From: Silicimonas sp.
Lineage (GTDB): Bacteria > Pseudomonadota > Alphaproteobacteria > Rhodobacterales > Rhodobacteraceae
Assembly: GCA_022819605.1 (NCBI GenBank)
Contig: JAJEGW010000044.1
Coordinates: forward strand, 1 to 38,668
Reading direction: 5' to 3'
DNA length: 38,668 nt
Shown here: positions 25,901-33,857 of the stretch, in pieces
Layout: each line of letters opens with the position of its first letter
Numbering within the stretch: position 1 is the stretch's first letter
The notes under the pieces: generated by a model
Told to the model about the DNA's origin: nothing
Database searches by the model: none
Seen by the model: the letters and a program-made list of their open reading frames with translations, nothing else
Program-made: the position numbers and the translations under genes

Positions 25901-26684
25901 CGTCCAGACGTACCCGACCGTTGGCGAAGCTGCCAGCGCGATGGACGATCAAGCCCGATTTCTGGGCGGCGGGACCCTAATCATGAACCGGGTCAACTAT
26001 GGTGACCGTCGGTTCAATCGCATCGTGCGGACGACGGATACTTCGCTGTCCGCAATCCGGGCTGAGGGCGATCGCCTGGAGGTCGGTGCAGGCGTCACGA
26101 TGGCGGCGATCATGGCATCGCGAGATCTGGAATTCCTGTCTTCGGCTGCCCGTGCCGTGGGTGGCCCCGCCATCCGCAACATGGCAAGCGTGGGCGGGAA
26201 CCTGATGGCGCCTCATCCTTATGGTGACATGGCGGTTGCACTGCTGGCACTTGACGCCGTTGTCAGGATGGTCAGCGGCGAGGAATTGAGCCTTGAGGAC
26301 TTTCTGGCCCGCCGAAACGGCGTCGTTCGATCGCTGCTTATCCGTCGCCCGCAGGGTGATGAATTCCGGTTCAGAAAGGTCTCCCGGGTCAAGCCCAAAG
26401 GTGTTTCGGTGATGTCGATGGCCGCGCATCTCACCCGAAGCGCGGGCCGATTGTCGGGCGTTCGCATTGCCTATGGCGCGATGGCGCCAACGCCGGTGCG
26501 GGTCCGGCCGGTGGAGAACGCGCTTGAAGGGGTCAGCCTTGATCATGCAGGCATCGCGGCCGCGCTTTCTGCCGCGACCGAGGGGCTGGATCCACCGGAC
26601 GATCCAATCGCCTCGGGATGGTATCGCCGCGAGGTCGCGCCGGTCCATCTTCGCCGCCTCTTGCTTGGGGAGGATGCTCGGTGA
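25893..26684 (+). CDS. Molybdenum hydroxylase FAD-binding subunit (CoxM-like)
   Basis: A 263-residue flavin subunit of the xanthine dehydrogenase/CO dehydrogenase family, passing electrons from the 2Fe-2S clusters to an acceptor. FAD-binding motifs are ARFLGGGTLIMN near residue 30 and NMASVGGNLMAPHPYGD near 90-106 (the TxGGN type). The C-terminal domain is present and ends in YRREVAPVHLRRLL. The length is slightly short for CoxM (often ~285) but no domain is missing. The ATG at 25893 overlaps the SRPBCC gene, and GTGA at 26681 couples it to the iron-sulfur subunit. Confidence 0.9.
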   Translation: MLDVQTYPTVGEAASAMDDQARFLGGGTLIMNRVNYGDRRFNRIVRTTDTSLSAIRAEGDRLEVGAGVTMAAIMASRDLEFLSSAARAVGGPAIRNMASVGGNLMAPHPYGDMAVALLALDAVVRMVSGEELSLEDFLARRNGVVRSLLIRRPQGDEFRFRKVSRVKPKGVSVMSMAAHLTRSAGRLSGVRIAYGAMAPTPVRVRPVENALEGVSLDHAGIAAALSAATEGLDPPDDPIASGWYRREVAPVHLRRLLLGEDAR

Positions 26685-27154
26685 AGTCCCCCGTCACTTT
26701 CACGTTGAACGGCTCCGAGACCGCAGTCTTCGTCGATTCCGGGGCCAATCTCCTGGACGTGCTTCGCCGCGGCTGCGGAGACCTGTCGCCCAAGTACGGT
26801 TGCGGACAGGGCAGCTGCGGTGCCTGCACGGTGCTCATAGACGGAGAACCGCATGTGTCCTGCCTGGTGCTGGCCGAGACTGTCGCCGGGCGGTCCGTCG
26901 AGACAACCGGGGGGCTGGCAAGCGGGCCGGATCTTCACCCGCTGCAAAGAGCGTTCATTGACGGCTTCGCTGCGCAGTGCGGGTACTGCACGCCGGGCAT
27001 GCTGATGGCGGCCAAGGCGCTCCTTGACCGAAATCCAAGCCCAGCCCGCTCGGAGGTCGAGGAAGCCATCTCAGGCAATCTTTGCCGCTGCACCGGCTAT
27101 GAACCGATCATCGACGCAATACTTGAAGCCGCCAAGCAGCGAGGTGCCGCGTGA
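26681..27154 (+). CDS. Molybdenum hydroxylase 2Fe-2S subunit (CoxS-like)
   Basis: A 157-residue electron-transfer subunit with both 2Fe-2S clusters of the family. The plant-type ferredoxin cluster uses C41, C46, C49 and C61 (YGCGQGSCGACT...SC). The second uses C100, C103, C135 and C137 (QCGYCTPGM, GNLCRCTGY). All eight cysteines are present, so the domain should be functional. It starts with GTG at 26681, seven bases after GGGGAGG at 26667-26673, overlapping the FAD gene stop by 4 nt. Its TGA overlaps the molybdopterin-subunit ATG by 1 nt. Confidence 0.94.
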   Translation: MKSPVTFTLNGSETAVFVDSGANLLDVLRRGCGDLSPKYGCGQGSCGACTVLIDGEPHVSCLVLAETVAGRSVETTGGLASGPDLHPLQRAFIDGFAAQCGYCTPGMLMAAKALLDRNPSPARSEVEEAISGNLCRCTGYEPIIDAILEAAKQRGAA

Positions 27155-29079
27155 TGAATGCGGAGTATCGGAAGGACCTGTTTGCCGACGAACGCTCAGA
27201 CGACTTCGATGTCGTCGGAAAGCCGGTCCTCAGGCAGGACATCATGGGTCATGTAACCGGGCGTTCGAAGTTCTACGACGACCATGCTTTCGACGGGCTC
27301 CTGCACATGCGCTGCGTGCGCTCGCCCCACCACCACGCGCGCATCCGGTCAGTCGATTCCTCGACTGCCGAACGGCAGGACGGCGTTGTCCGCGTGCTTG
27401 GCGGCCGCGACGTGCCCGTGAACATCAACACGCTCTTGTCGCTGATCAATTTCGGACGGGACGATGAGCCTCTTCTGGCGATAGACAAGGTCAGCTATGT
27501 TGGCCAGCCGGTCCTTGCAATCGTCGCAACCTCGGTTCGCGCCGCTCAGGAAGCGGTTGATGCCGTCAACGTGGATTACGAGGAACTGCCCCATGTGCTT
27601 GACGTGGAAGAGGCGCTGAAGCCCGAGGCGCCGATCGTCAACGACGAGTATCCCAACAATACCTTCGACTATTTTGACACCTATGATCACCAGAAGCTGC
27701 GGTTCGGTGACGTTGAGACCGCATTCTCGAGAGCCGATCACATCGTCGAAGGCGAATACCAGATGTCGCCAATCGAGCAGGCGCCCATCGAGACCTGCGG
27801 CGCCATCGCGGCGCCGGAAACCAACGACCGGATCACCGTTCATACATCGACCCAAGCGCTCTTCTTCTCGGTCGGGGTCACGGCGAAGCAGCTCGACATC
27901 AGCTCTGCGCGCCTGCACTTCATCGGCGGTACCGTCGGTGGAGGATTCGGCGGCAAGGTGGACAGCCACCACGAGCCCTTGGCTGCGCTCGCCTGCCTGG
28001 CGACGGGCAGGCCCGTGAAATACATGTGGGACCGCGCCGAAGAAATGCAGGTTGGCGGCCCGCGAGGAGGTGAACGATGGAGGATCAAGGACGGGGTGAT
28101 GCGCGACGGTCGCATCATCGCGCGTGCCTTTACGGGGTTCTTTGATGCCGGGGCATACACGCGGCTGTCGTCCTATGCCGTGCAGAAGTCGACCGGTCAC
28201 TTGCCCGGTCCCTATTCGATCCCGAACGTCGCATCCAATGTCTACTGCGTCTTTACAAATCGGACCCCGTCAACGGCCATGCGCGGCTTCGGAATTACCG
28301 CCGCAGATTTCGCGATTGAACGTCACATGGACAAGGTCGCGCGCGCGGTCGGCATGGACCCGATCGAGCTGCGGATCCTGAACGCATACCGCGATGGCGA
28401 CATGAAGGCACATCGGCGCGAGGCGAAGAACTGCGCCTTGATCGAAAGCTGCCAGGCGGTCGCCCAGAAAACGGGTTGGAGCCTGTCCAGCGACGCAGTG
28501 CGCGCATCCAGCAAGACCGGCGGCGGAGAAGGTGCGCTGGGCGTCATCCCCGCGACCGTCACCGATGACGAGGGCAGAATAGGCGAGCGAAGACGTTCGG
28601 GGCTCGCCCCGGAGCCGTTCTCAGGGCAGGGGACCCGCGGGCTGCTTCCTGAAGGCCATTCGTCCAACAACAGTTCGGCTTTCGGCAATGCACCCCAACG
28701 GAAGGACATGGAGGCAGAGGTCGAGCGGCTCGGGTTCAAGGGTGCGACGGGCGTTCCGGCGACGCTCCAGGAATCCGCGGATGAATCGACATCCGTTGCG
28801 CGTCCAACCGTACCAAGGGAGACAGCGCAAACAACGCATCCCGCAGGTGCCAGAGGCGGTCCGTCCCTCCCTGCAGCCTACACTCAGCGCCCAGCAAGCA
28901 CGATCAATCAACCGATTGCGCAGCCGCCTGCACAGGCGCCAAGCACACCAGCGGCGCAGCAGCCGGTGACGCCGCCGGCTGCCGCTGAGACCGAAAGTGA
29001 AACCGCCACGACCCACTTCCAGCGCGGTGTGCGACGACCAGGCGTTTCGCGGTTCATCTCCGGGTCGAGGAGGCGCTGA
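27154..29079 (+). CDS. Molybdenum hydroxylase large subunit, N-terminal half with disordered tail
   Basis: A 641-residue protein that covers only the first half of a CoxL/XdhB-type large subunit. Residues ~20-140 are the a/b hammerhead domain (HVTGRSKFYDD), and ~150-445 contain the first molybdopterin domain with FIGGTVGGGFGGKVDSHHEP and STAMRGFGITAADFAIE. The active-site loop has AMRGFG, not the AYRCSFR of form I CO dehydrogenase, so CO oxidation is not supported. From about residue 446 (28489) the sequence turns into a ~195-residue Pro/Ala/Thr/Gln-rich region, with stretches such as PAQAPSTPAAQQPVTPPAA, that has no counterpart in the family. It ends in a basic SRFISGSRRR. The stop overlaps the C-half start by 1 nt. 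I chose ATG 27154; GTG at 27151 is an alternative. Confidence 0.88.
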   Translation: MNAEYRKDLFADERSDDFDVVGKPVLRQDIMGHVTGRSKFYDDHAFDGLLHMRCVRSPHHHARIRSVDSSTAERQDGVVRVLGGRDVPVNINTLLSLINFGRDDEPLLAIDKVSYVGQPVLAIVATSVRAAQEAVDAVNVDYEELPHVLDVEEALKPEAPIVNDEYPNNTFDYFDTYDHQKLRFGDVETAFSRADHIVEGEYQMSPIEQAPIETCGAIAAPETNDRITVHTSTQALFFSVGVTAKQLDISSARLHFIGGTVGGGFGGKVDSHHEPLAALACLATGRPVKYMWDRAEEMQVGGPRGGERWRIKDGVMRDGRIIARAFTGFFDAGAYTRLSSYAVQKSTGHLPGPYSIPNVASNVYCVFTNRTPSTAMRGFGITAADFAIERHMDKVARAVGMDPIELRILNAYRDGDMKAHRREAKNCALIESCQAVAQKTGWSLSSDAVRASSKTGGGEGALGVIPATVTDDEGRIGERRRSGLAPEPFSGQGTRGLLPEGHSSNNSSAFGNAPQRKDMEAEVERLGFKGATGVPATLQESADESTSVARPTVPRETAQTTHPAGARGGPSLPAAYTQRPASTINQPIAQPPAQAPSTPAAQQPVTPPAAAETESETATTHFQRGVRRPGVSRFISGSRRR

Positions 29080-30107
29080 TGGCCATTCACCATGGACGCG
29101 GCTTTGCCTGCATCAACTACCCGATCGGCATGAACCTTGGCGGCGACCCGAGCCAGGCGCTGGTCCATTCGACGCCTGATGGAAAGTTCAAGGTCACGCT
29201 CTCGTCGATCGATCTTGGACAAGGCATCAAGTCGGTTGGTCGCCAATTGGCTGCCGAGACGCTCGGCGTGCCGGTCGAGGATGTCTTTGTCGATACTGCG
29301 GACAGCGACACCGGTCCCCATGACATGGGTTCATTCGCATCGCGCGGAACGCATAGAATGGGCAACGCGATCATCCGTGCAGCCACGGAGGCCCGCGCCC
29401 AGCTGCTGGAAGCCGCGGCGGAAGAGCTTGAGGTCGACGCGTCCGATCTTGTGACCGACGGACGCGGGAACATCCATGTAAGGGGTGCGCCCAGCCGGTC
29501 AGTAACGGTCGAGGCGACGGCAACGGCCGCTCAATTCAATCAAGGTCGTACACTTGCGGGACGCGGAATATTTCTTGTCCCCTTGTCCGAGGTCGACAGC
29601 GACACCGGCGAAATGACCCCGGTGTCGTCCTTCGCCCACGCAGCGCTGATCATAGACTTGACGGTGGATGACGAAACCGGCGAGGTCGAGGTCCAGCATA
29701 TCAACTCTGCTTACGAGGTTGGACGCGCGCTCAATCCTCGACTGGTGGAACAGCAGTTGATCGGGGGCGCCTGGATGGGCGTAAGCCACGCGCTGTATGA
29801 AACGACAGAGCCCTACTATCCGGACCGGTCGCACGGACCCGTCGATTTCAATCACTATCTTCAGCCGGGGCCGGGCGACGCTGTGCCTCACCATATCTCT
29901 GTTCTCGAACGTCCGGCGCCGGATGCGCCCTTCGGTGGCAAGGGGCCGGGCGAGATGTGCGCCAATCCGGTGCTGCCTGCCATCGCCAATGCCGTGTTCA
30001 ACGCGGTTGGCGTGGAATGCGACAGCCTTCCGATCACTCCGGAAAAGGTGTTGCGTGGCATTCGTGCGAACGGCGGCGCACGTCCCCAGGGCAGACCGGG
30101 CGCCTGA
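29079..30107 (+). CDS. Molybdenum hydroxylase large subunit, C-terminal half
   Basis: A 342-residue protein supplying the second molybdopterin domain. It begins where single-chain homologues continue: RGFACINYPIGMNLGGDPSQALV. It contains DLGQGIKSVGRQLAAETLG at 45-63, GSFASRGTHRMGNA at 84-97, and FGGKGPGEMCANPVLPAIANA at 285-305, where E292 is the expected catalytic glutamate of the GxGE motif. With the N-half it makes a complete active site, so the enzyme should assemble from four subunit types. Its ATG lies in TGATG with the N-half stop and it is followed by the AAA ATPase in the same TGATG arrangement. The overlap shows a true gene split, not a sequencing frameshift, because the N-half carries a long extra tail. 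Confidence 0.88.
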   Translation: MAIHHGRGFACINYPIGMNLGGDPSQALVHSTPDGKFKVTLSSIDLGQGIKSVGRQLAAETLGVPVEDVFVDTADSDTGPHDMGSFASRGTHRMGNAIIRAATEARAQLLEAAAEELEVDASDLVTDGRGNIHVRGAPSRSVTVEATATAAQFNQGRTLAGRGIFLVPLSEVDSDTGEMTPVSSFAHAALIIDLTVDDETGEVEVQHINSAYEVGRALNPRLVEQQLIGGAWMGVSHALYETTEPYYPDRSHGPVDFNHYLQPGPGDAVPHHISVLERPAPDAPFGGKGPGEMCANPVLPAIANAVFNAVGVECDSLPITPEKVLRGIRANGGARPQGRPGA

Positions 30108-30988
30108 TGCCGGTACGGGCGGACATACGCGGGATCGACAGCCCCGGAGCGCTGCAAGGCGCTTTGACAGCGGCGCAGTACCTCGCCGATGACGCGCTGT
30201 CGACCTCGGCCTATCTCGCGCTGGCACTCGGCAAGCCGCTTCTTTTGGAAGGCGTTCCTGGCGTCGGCAAGACCGAGGCTGCCAAGGCGGTAGGCGCTGT
30301 ACTGGGTCGGAACGTGATCCGCTTGCAATGCTACGAGGGAATCGACGCCGCTGCGGCGCTCTATGAATGGAATTATCCGCGCCAAATGCTGGCAATTCGC
30401 CAGGCCGAGAACAGCCAGCTCAACGTTTACACGGATGAATTCCTCCTTGCGCGCCCCTTGCTGGAAGCGTTGCGAGCACCGGATGAGTCCCTCTTGCTGA
30501 TCGACGAAATCGACCGCTCTGATCACGAGTTCGAGGCGTTCTTGCTCGAGTTCCTGTCGGACTTCACCATCTCGATACCCGAGACCGGCACGGTCCGTGC
30601 GACATCTCACCCGATTGTCGTTCTGACTTCGAACCGCACCCGCGACCTTCACGAGGCCCTCAGGCGACGTTGCGTCTATCATTGGATCGATTTCCCTGAT
30701 CCTGCACTTGAAGCCCGCATCGTGATGGTTCGAGCTTCTTCGGTTGCCGAGGCGACAGCGGAGGCCGTGGTCGCATCGGTGGGGCTTATGCGGGAAGAGC
30801 CATTGGTAAAATTGCCTGGCGTTGCCGAGACGGTCGAGTGGGCGGAGGCCGCAACGCTATTGAATGCGCAAGGAGAGCCATGGCCTGCGGCTTTCCGGCG
30901 CTCGATTGGCGTCGTGCTGAAGGACCAGGACGATCTGGCACAATTGTCTCCGCGACTGGATGCGTTCCTGCCAGGAGAAGCGGCATGA
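30107..30988 (+). CDS. MoxR/CoxD-like AAA+ ATPase
   Basis: A 293-residue AAA+ chaperone. Walker A is GVPGVGKTE at 49-57, Walker B is LLIDEIDRSD at ~130-139, the sensor-type Asn is in VLTSNRTRDLHEAL, and the C-terminal lid follows. In CO dehydrogenase clusters CoxD with the VWA protein CoxE is required to mature the active site by inserting sulfur or copper; here the pair sits just behind the Mo subunits, so a maturation role is inferred. The copper part is unlikely given the non-CO active-site loop. It overlaps the C-half gene by 1 nt (TGATG) and the VWA gene by 4 nt. Confidence 0.9.
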   Translation: MPVRADIRGIDSPGALQGALTAAQYLADDALSTSAYLALALGKPLLLEGVPGVGKTEAAKAVGAVLGRNVIRLQCYEGIDAAAALYEWNYPRQMLAIRQAENSQLNVYTDEFLLARPLLEALRAPDESLLLIDEIDRSDHEFEAFLLEFLSDFTISIPETGTVRATSHPIVVLTSNRTRDLHEALRRRCVYHWIDFPDPALEARIVMVRASSVAEATAEAVVASVGLMREEPLVKLPGVAETVEWAEAATLLNAQGEPWPAAFRRSIGVVLKDQDDLAQLSPRLDAFLPGEAA

Positions 30989-32112
30989 CCGATCCACGTC
31001 CGTTGCCTCGCGCCGCCGAGCCGTTTGTCGGGTTCTCCTCCGTCTTGCGCACCCATGGATTTTCCGTCGGGCCCGATCAGACCATCGGCTTTCTAGAGGC
31101 AATCAAGTTGCTGGGGCCTCGCAATGTCGAGGACGTCCGTCGCGCCGGAATCGCCATGCTGGCGATTCCCAAGGACCGGCAGGATGAATTTGACGCGCTC
31201 TTCCGCGCCTATTTCCTGGGGATGACCGCGCCGGGCGCGGTTGAAGCCGAAGACGAAGCGGTTTCGGCACACGAGCCGACCGGCGCAAGCGAAGAGCGGG
31301 ACGCGGTTGAACCCGATGCCGAGACCGGCGAAGAGGCCACGGCCGTTGAGCGTCTGTCACGCCGCGAATTCGCGGAAGAAGGCTCGAATTCGGTCCTGGC
31401 ACGCTTTCAACGCCTTGCGCCCGCCCGACTGCCGCGTCGACTGTCGTACCGCTTTGCGCCGGATCGGGGCGGCAAGCTGCTGGATATGCGTCGGACCCTG
31501 CGCGATGCCGCAAGGCGGGACGGCGAGGTTTTTACCCTTGCACGTCGTCGCCGCAAGAACAGACAGCGCAGGATCGTCCTGCTGATTGACGTTTCCGGAT
31601 CGATGAAAGACCGAACAGAGGCTGCAATGACATTCGCGCACGCGTTGACCGGCGCGGCTGACCGCGCGGAGGTCTTTACGCTTGGCACCCGGTTGACACG
31701 ACTGACACCTGCGCTGCGCGTACGCAATCGGGAAAGGGCGTTGGAGCGCGCCTCAGCGCTTGTTGCCGACGTTGATGGCGGCACGCGGATCGGCGAAGCC
31801 CTGACCACTTTCCTTGCGGTGCCGCGCTATGCCGGCTTTGCACGCGGCGCGGCGATTGTCGTCTTGTCCGATGGCCTCGAACGCGGGTCGCCAACGCTGA
31901 TGCTGGAAGCGGTTCGACGGCTTTCAAGACTGGCTTGGCGCCTGGATTGGCTGACGCCGCTGGCGTCGGATCCTGACTACCTGCCTGCCACTGGCGGCCT
32001 GAGCGCCATGGTGCCGAGCCTCGATGCATTGGCCGACGGATCGACGAGCGAAGCGGTGGTGAGCCATCTTCTGAGCCTGGCATCCCAAGCCCGTCAGGGA
32101 GGTGCTGCATGA
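30985..32112 (+). CDS. VWA-domain protein (CoxE-like)
   Basis: A 375-residue VWA-containing partner of the MoxR ATPase. The N-terminal ~80 residues are a helical CoxE-type region. Residues 85-125 are an acidic, probably flexible stretch. The VWA domain starts at about 195 with LLIDVSGSMKDRTEA, whose D202-x-S204-x-S206 is the metal-ion-dependent adhesion site. Later GGTRIGEALTTFL and VVLSDGLERGSP supply the Thr and Asp of the site. No signal peptide was seen, so it is cytoplasmic. The ATG at 30985 overlaps the ATPase stop by 4 nt. MIDAS proteins with MoxR partners generally bind and remodel a client; the Mo enzyme is the natural client here. Confidence 0.88.
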   Translation: MTDPRPLPRAAEPFVGFSSVLRTHGFSVGPDQTIGFLEAIKLLGPRNVEDVRRAGIAMLAIPKDRQDEFDALFRAYFLGMTAPGAVEAEDEAVSAHEPTGASEERDAVEPDAETGEEATAVERLSRREFAEEGSNSVLARFQRLAPARLPRRLSYRFAPDRGGKLLDMRRTLRDAARRDGEVFTLARRRRKNRQRRIVLLIDVSGSMKDRTEAAMTFAHALTGAADRAEVFTLGTRLTRLTPALRVRNRERALERASALVADVDGGTRIGEALTTFLAVPRYAGFARGAAIVVLSDGLERGSPTLMLEAVRRLSRLAWRLDWLTPLASDPDYLPATGGLSAMVPSLDALADGSTSEAVVSHLLSLASQARQGGAA

Positions 32113-32987
32113 TAGACGCCCACCACCACGTCTGGCGGCAAACAGACCTGCCGTGGCTGCTCGGCCCCGAGCGACCGAGGATCTTCGGTCCATATGCAGC
32201 GATCAAGAGGGATTATCCGGTCGAAGAATATTGCGCCGACATAAAGGGTACCGGGATCAAGAAATCGGTCTATGTTCAGGCCAACTGGGCGCCGAACTGG
32301 TTCAAGGACGAAATCGCCTGGGTTCAGTCCGTTGCCGACAGGAGCGGCTGGCCCCATGCAATCGTCGGCTTTCTGGACTTCACGAAAGGCGATGTCGGCC
32401 CCGCGCTGAAGTCGCTCAGGGACTATTCGCTGCTTCGAGGTTTCAGGCAGCAATTTCACTGGCACGAGAATCCGCTTTATCGATTCGCCCCCGACCGCGG
32501 GCAGGTTTCGGACGCCCGCGTCGCCGAGAACATCGGAAAGCTCGCGGAGCACGGCTTCACTTTCGACCTCCAGGTGTTTCCGGGCCAGATGGCGGACGCC
32601 GCAGAGCTTGCTGATGCGTGCCCGGACGTGACGTTCATCCTGCAGCATGCCGGCATGCTGGAAGATCAATCCCAGGCCGGCTGGAAGGCTTGGCGCGCAG
32701 CCATGACCGACCTCGCGAAACGGAAAAACGTGGTCACGAAACTGTCGGCGTTCGGGACTTTCATTCATCGGAACGACCCGGACTTCATCGCCGACATCGT
32801 GAAGCAGACGGTCTCAATCTTCGGGGCTGATCGCTGCATGTTCGGATCGAACTTTCCGATCGAGAAGCTCTGGACCAGCTATCGGGATCTCGTTGGCGCT
32901 TTCAGGAAAGCGACCGCGAATCTCACCAAGAAGCAGAAAGCGCAAATCTTCAACGACACCGCGGCGCGGGTGTACCGCGTCGAATAA
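32109..32987 (+). CDS. Amidohydrolase 2-family TIM-barrel hydrolase (COG3618-like)
   Basis: A 292-residue metal-dependent hydrolase. The N-terminal MIDAHHHVW gives the H5-x-H7 metal pair. FILQHAGML holds a further barrel His, and GADRCMFGSNFPIEKLW closes the barrel where family members usually have an Asp-Trp-Pro or Ser-Asn-Phe-Pro motif. Family members hydrolyse sugar lactones (fuconolactone), 2-pyrone-4,6-dicarboxylate and related cyclic esters, or decarboxylate. It is most likely a ring-opening or lactone hydrolase in the pathway (inference). It overlaps the VWA gene by 4 nt, and the next gene is 11 nt away. Confidence 0.85.
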   Translation: MIDAHHHVWRQTDLPWLLGPERPRIFGPYAAIKRDYPVEEYCADIKGTGIKKSVYVQANWAPNWFKDEIAWVQSVADRSGWPHAIVGFLDFTKGDVGPALKSLRDYSLLRGFRQQFHWHENPLYRFAPDRGQVSDARVAENIGKLAEHGFTFDLQVFPGQMADAAELADACPDVTFILQHAGMLEDQSQAGWKAWRAAMTDLAKRKNVVTKLSAFGTFIHRNDPDFIADIVKQTVSIFGADRCMFGSNFPIEKLWTSYRDLVGAFRKATANLTKKQKAQIFNDTAARVYRVE

Positions 32988-32998
32988 GGGAGTACCCA

Positions 32999-33847
32999 AT
33001 GGCCCTCACTATCCACATACTTGATTTTGGAGACATCGAGCTCGAAGCCAGCTTCCTGGTGCTTGGCCACGACTGCGGCCGCGTTCGCCGTGTCCCGACC
33101 TACGGGTTTCTCATCCTCGGCGGGCAGTATCCGGTTTTGATCGACACCGGGTATCGAGACAACGCGATCATGGAGACCCTGGGCATGCGCGGACACTGCT
33201 ACCACGAAAACACCGTGGACCAGCAACTGTCAAAGCACGGGCTCCGTCCGGGCGACATCCGCTACGTCCTGCACACGCATCTGCACATCGACCACGCTGG
33301 AAACGATGACGATTTTCCGCTAAACACGACGGTCGTGCTGAATCGCCGGGAAATGGAGTTCTCGGTCTCGGGCATCATGTATCCGCAGTACCCCAAGCCG
33401 GACATCAAGCACCTTGTAGACAGGATCTACGAACCCGAAGCCATTCGTTTCCTGGACCTCGAGATCACGGGAGCAGAAGAGATCATTCCGGGCGTCTGGT
33501 GCGAACCCGCTGGTGCGCATACTGAAGGATCGATGAACGTGATTGTCGAAACCTCCGATGGGCTTGCCTGCATTTGCGGCGACGTCATCTATGACATCAA
33601 CGATCAGGTCATCAACCATGTCCGGGTCAACAACTACATGGAACCGCAGGTCACCGGGAACCACGCGGGCTCCAAGCGTTCGGAAAAGGCGCAGATCAAG
33701 AAACTGCTTAACAACTATCGGTACCTGTTGCCTGTGCACGATCGTGGCGCAGTTATCGAACACGGGCAGGTCGTGGGCCGACTTGGCATGACTTGCCCAG
33801 GTTCCGTCGTAGAAAGCCTGCCGGCCCGCAACTGGTTCCCGGCCTGA
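32999..33847 (+). CDS. Metallo-beta-lactamase-fold hydrolase (N-acyl homoserine lactonase-like)
   Basis: A 282-residue MBL-fold hydrolase resembling AiiA-type lactonases. The metal motif is HTHLHIDHAGN with H94, H96, D98 and H99. A later His is in AGAHTEGSMNV, the bridging Asp is in CICGDVIYD, and a last His is in LLPVHDRG. These give a complete dinuclear zinc site. The substrate may be an acyl-homoserine lactone or another lactone; within this operon a catabolic lactone is as likely as quorum quenching. No signal peptide is seen. It lies 11 nt after the amidohydrolase and 10 nt before the fusion gene. Confidence 0.88.
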   Translation: MALTIHILDFGDIELEASFLVLGHDCGRVRRVPTYGFLILGGQYPVLIDTGYRDNAIMETLGMRGHCYHENTVDQQLSKHGLRPGDIRYVLHTHLHIDHAGNDDDFPLNTTVVLNRREMEFSVSGIMYPQYPKPDIKHLVDRIYEPEAIRFLDLEITGAEEIIPGVWCEPAGAHTEGSMNVIVETSDGLACICGDVIYDINDQVINHVRVNNYMEPQVTGNHAGSKRSEKAQIKKLLNNYRYLLPVHDRGAVIEHGQVVGRLGMTCPGSVVESLPARNWFPA

Positions 33848-33857
33848 GGAATTTGCC

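Noticed and set aside
28489..29076. Frameshift explaining the odd tail of the N-half large-subunit gene
   Set aside because: The frame stays open for ~195 codons with native codon use and Pro/Ala/Thr-rich low complexity, and it ends in a tight TGATG coupling, so it looks like real coding sequence.
27154..30107. True CO dehydrogenase (CoxL)
   Set aside because: The active-site loop is AMRGFG and lacks the AYRCSFR motif that carries the copper-binding cysteine.
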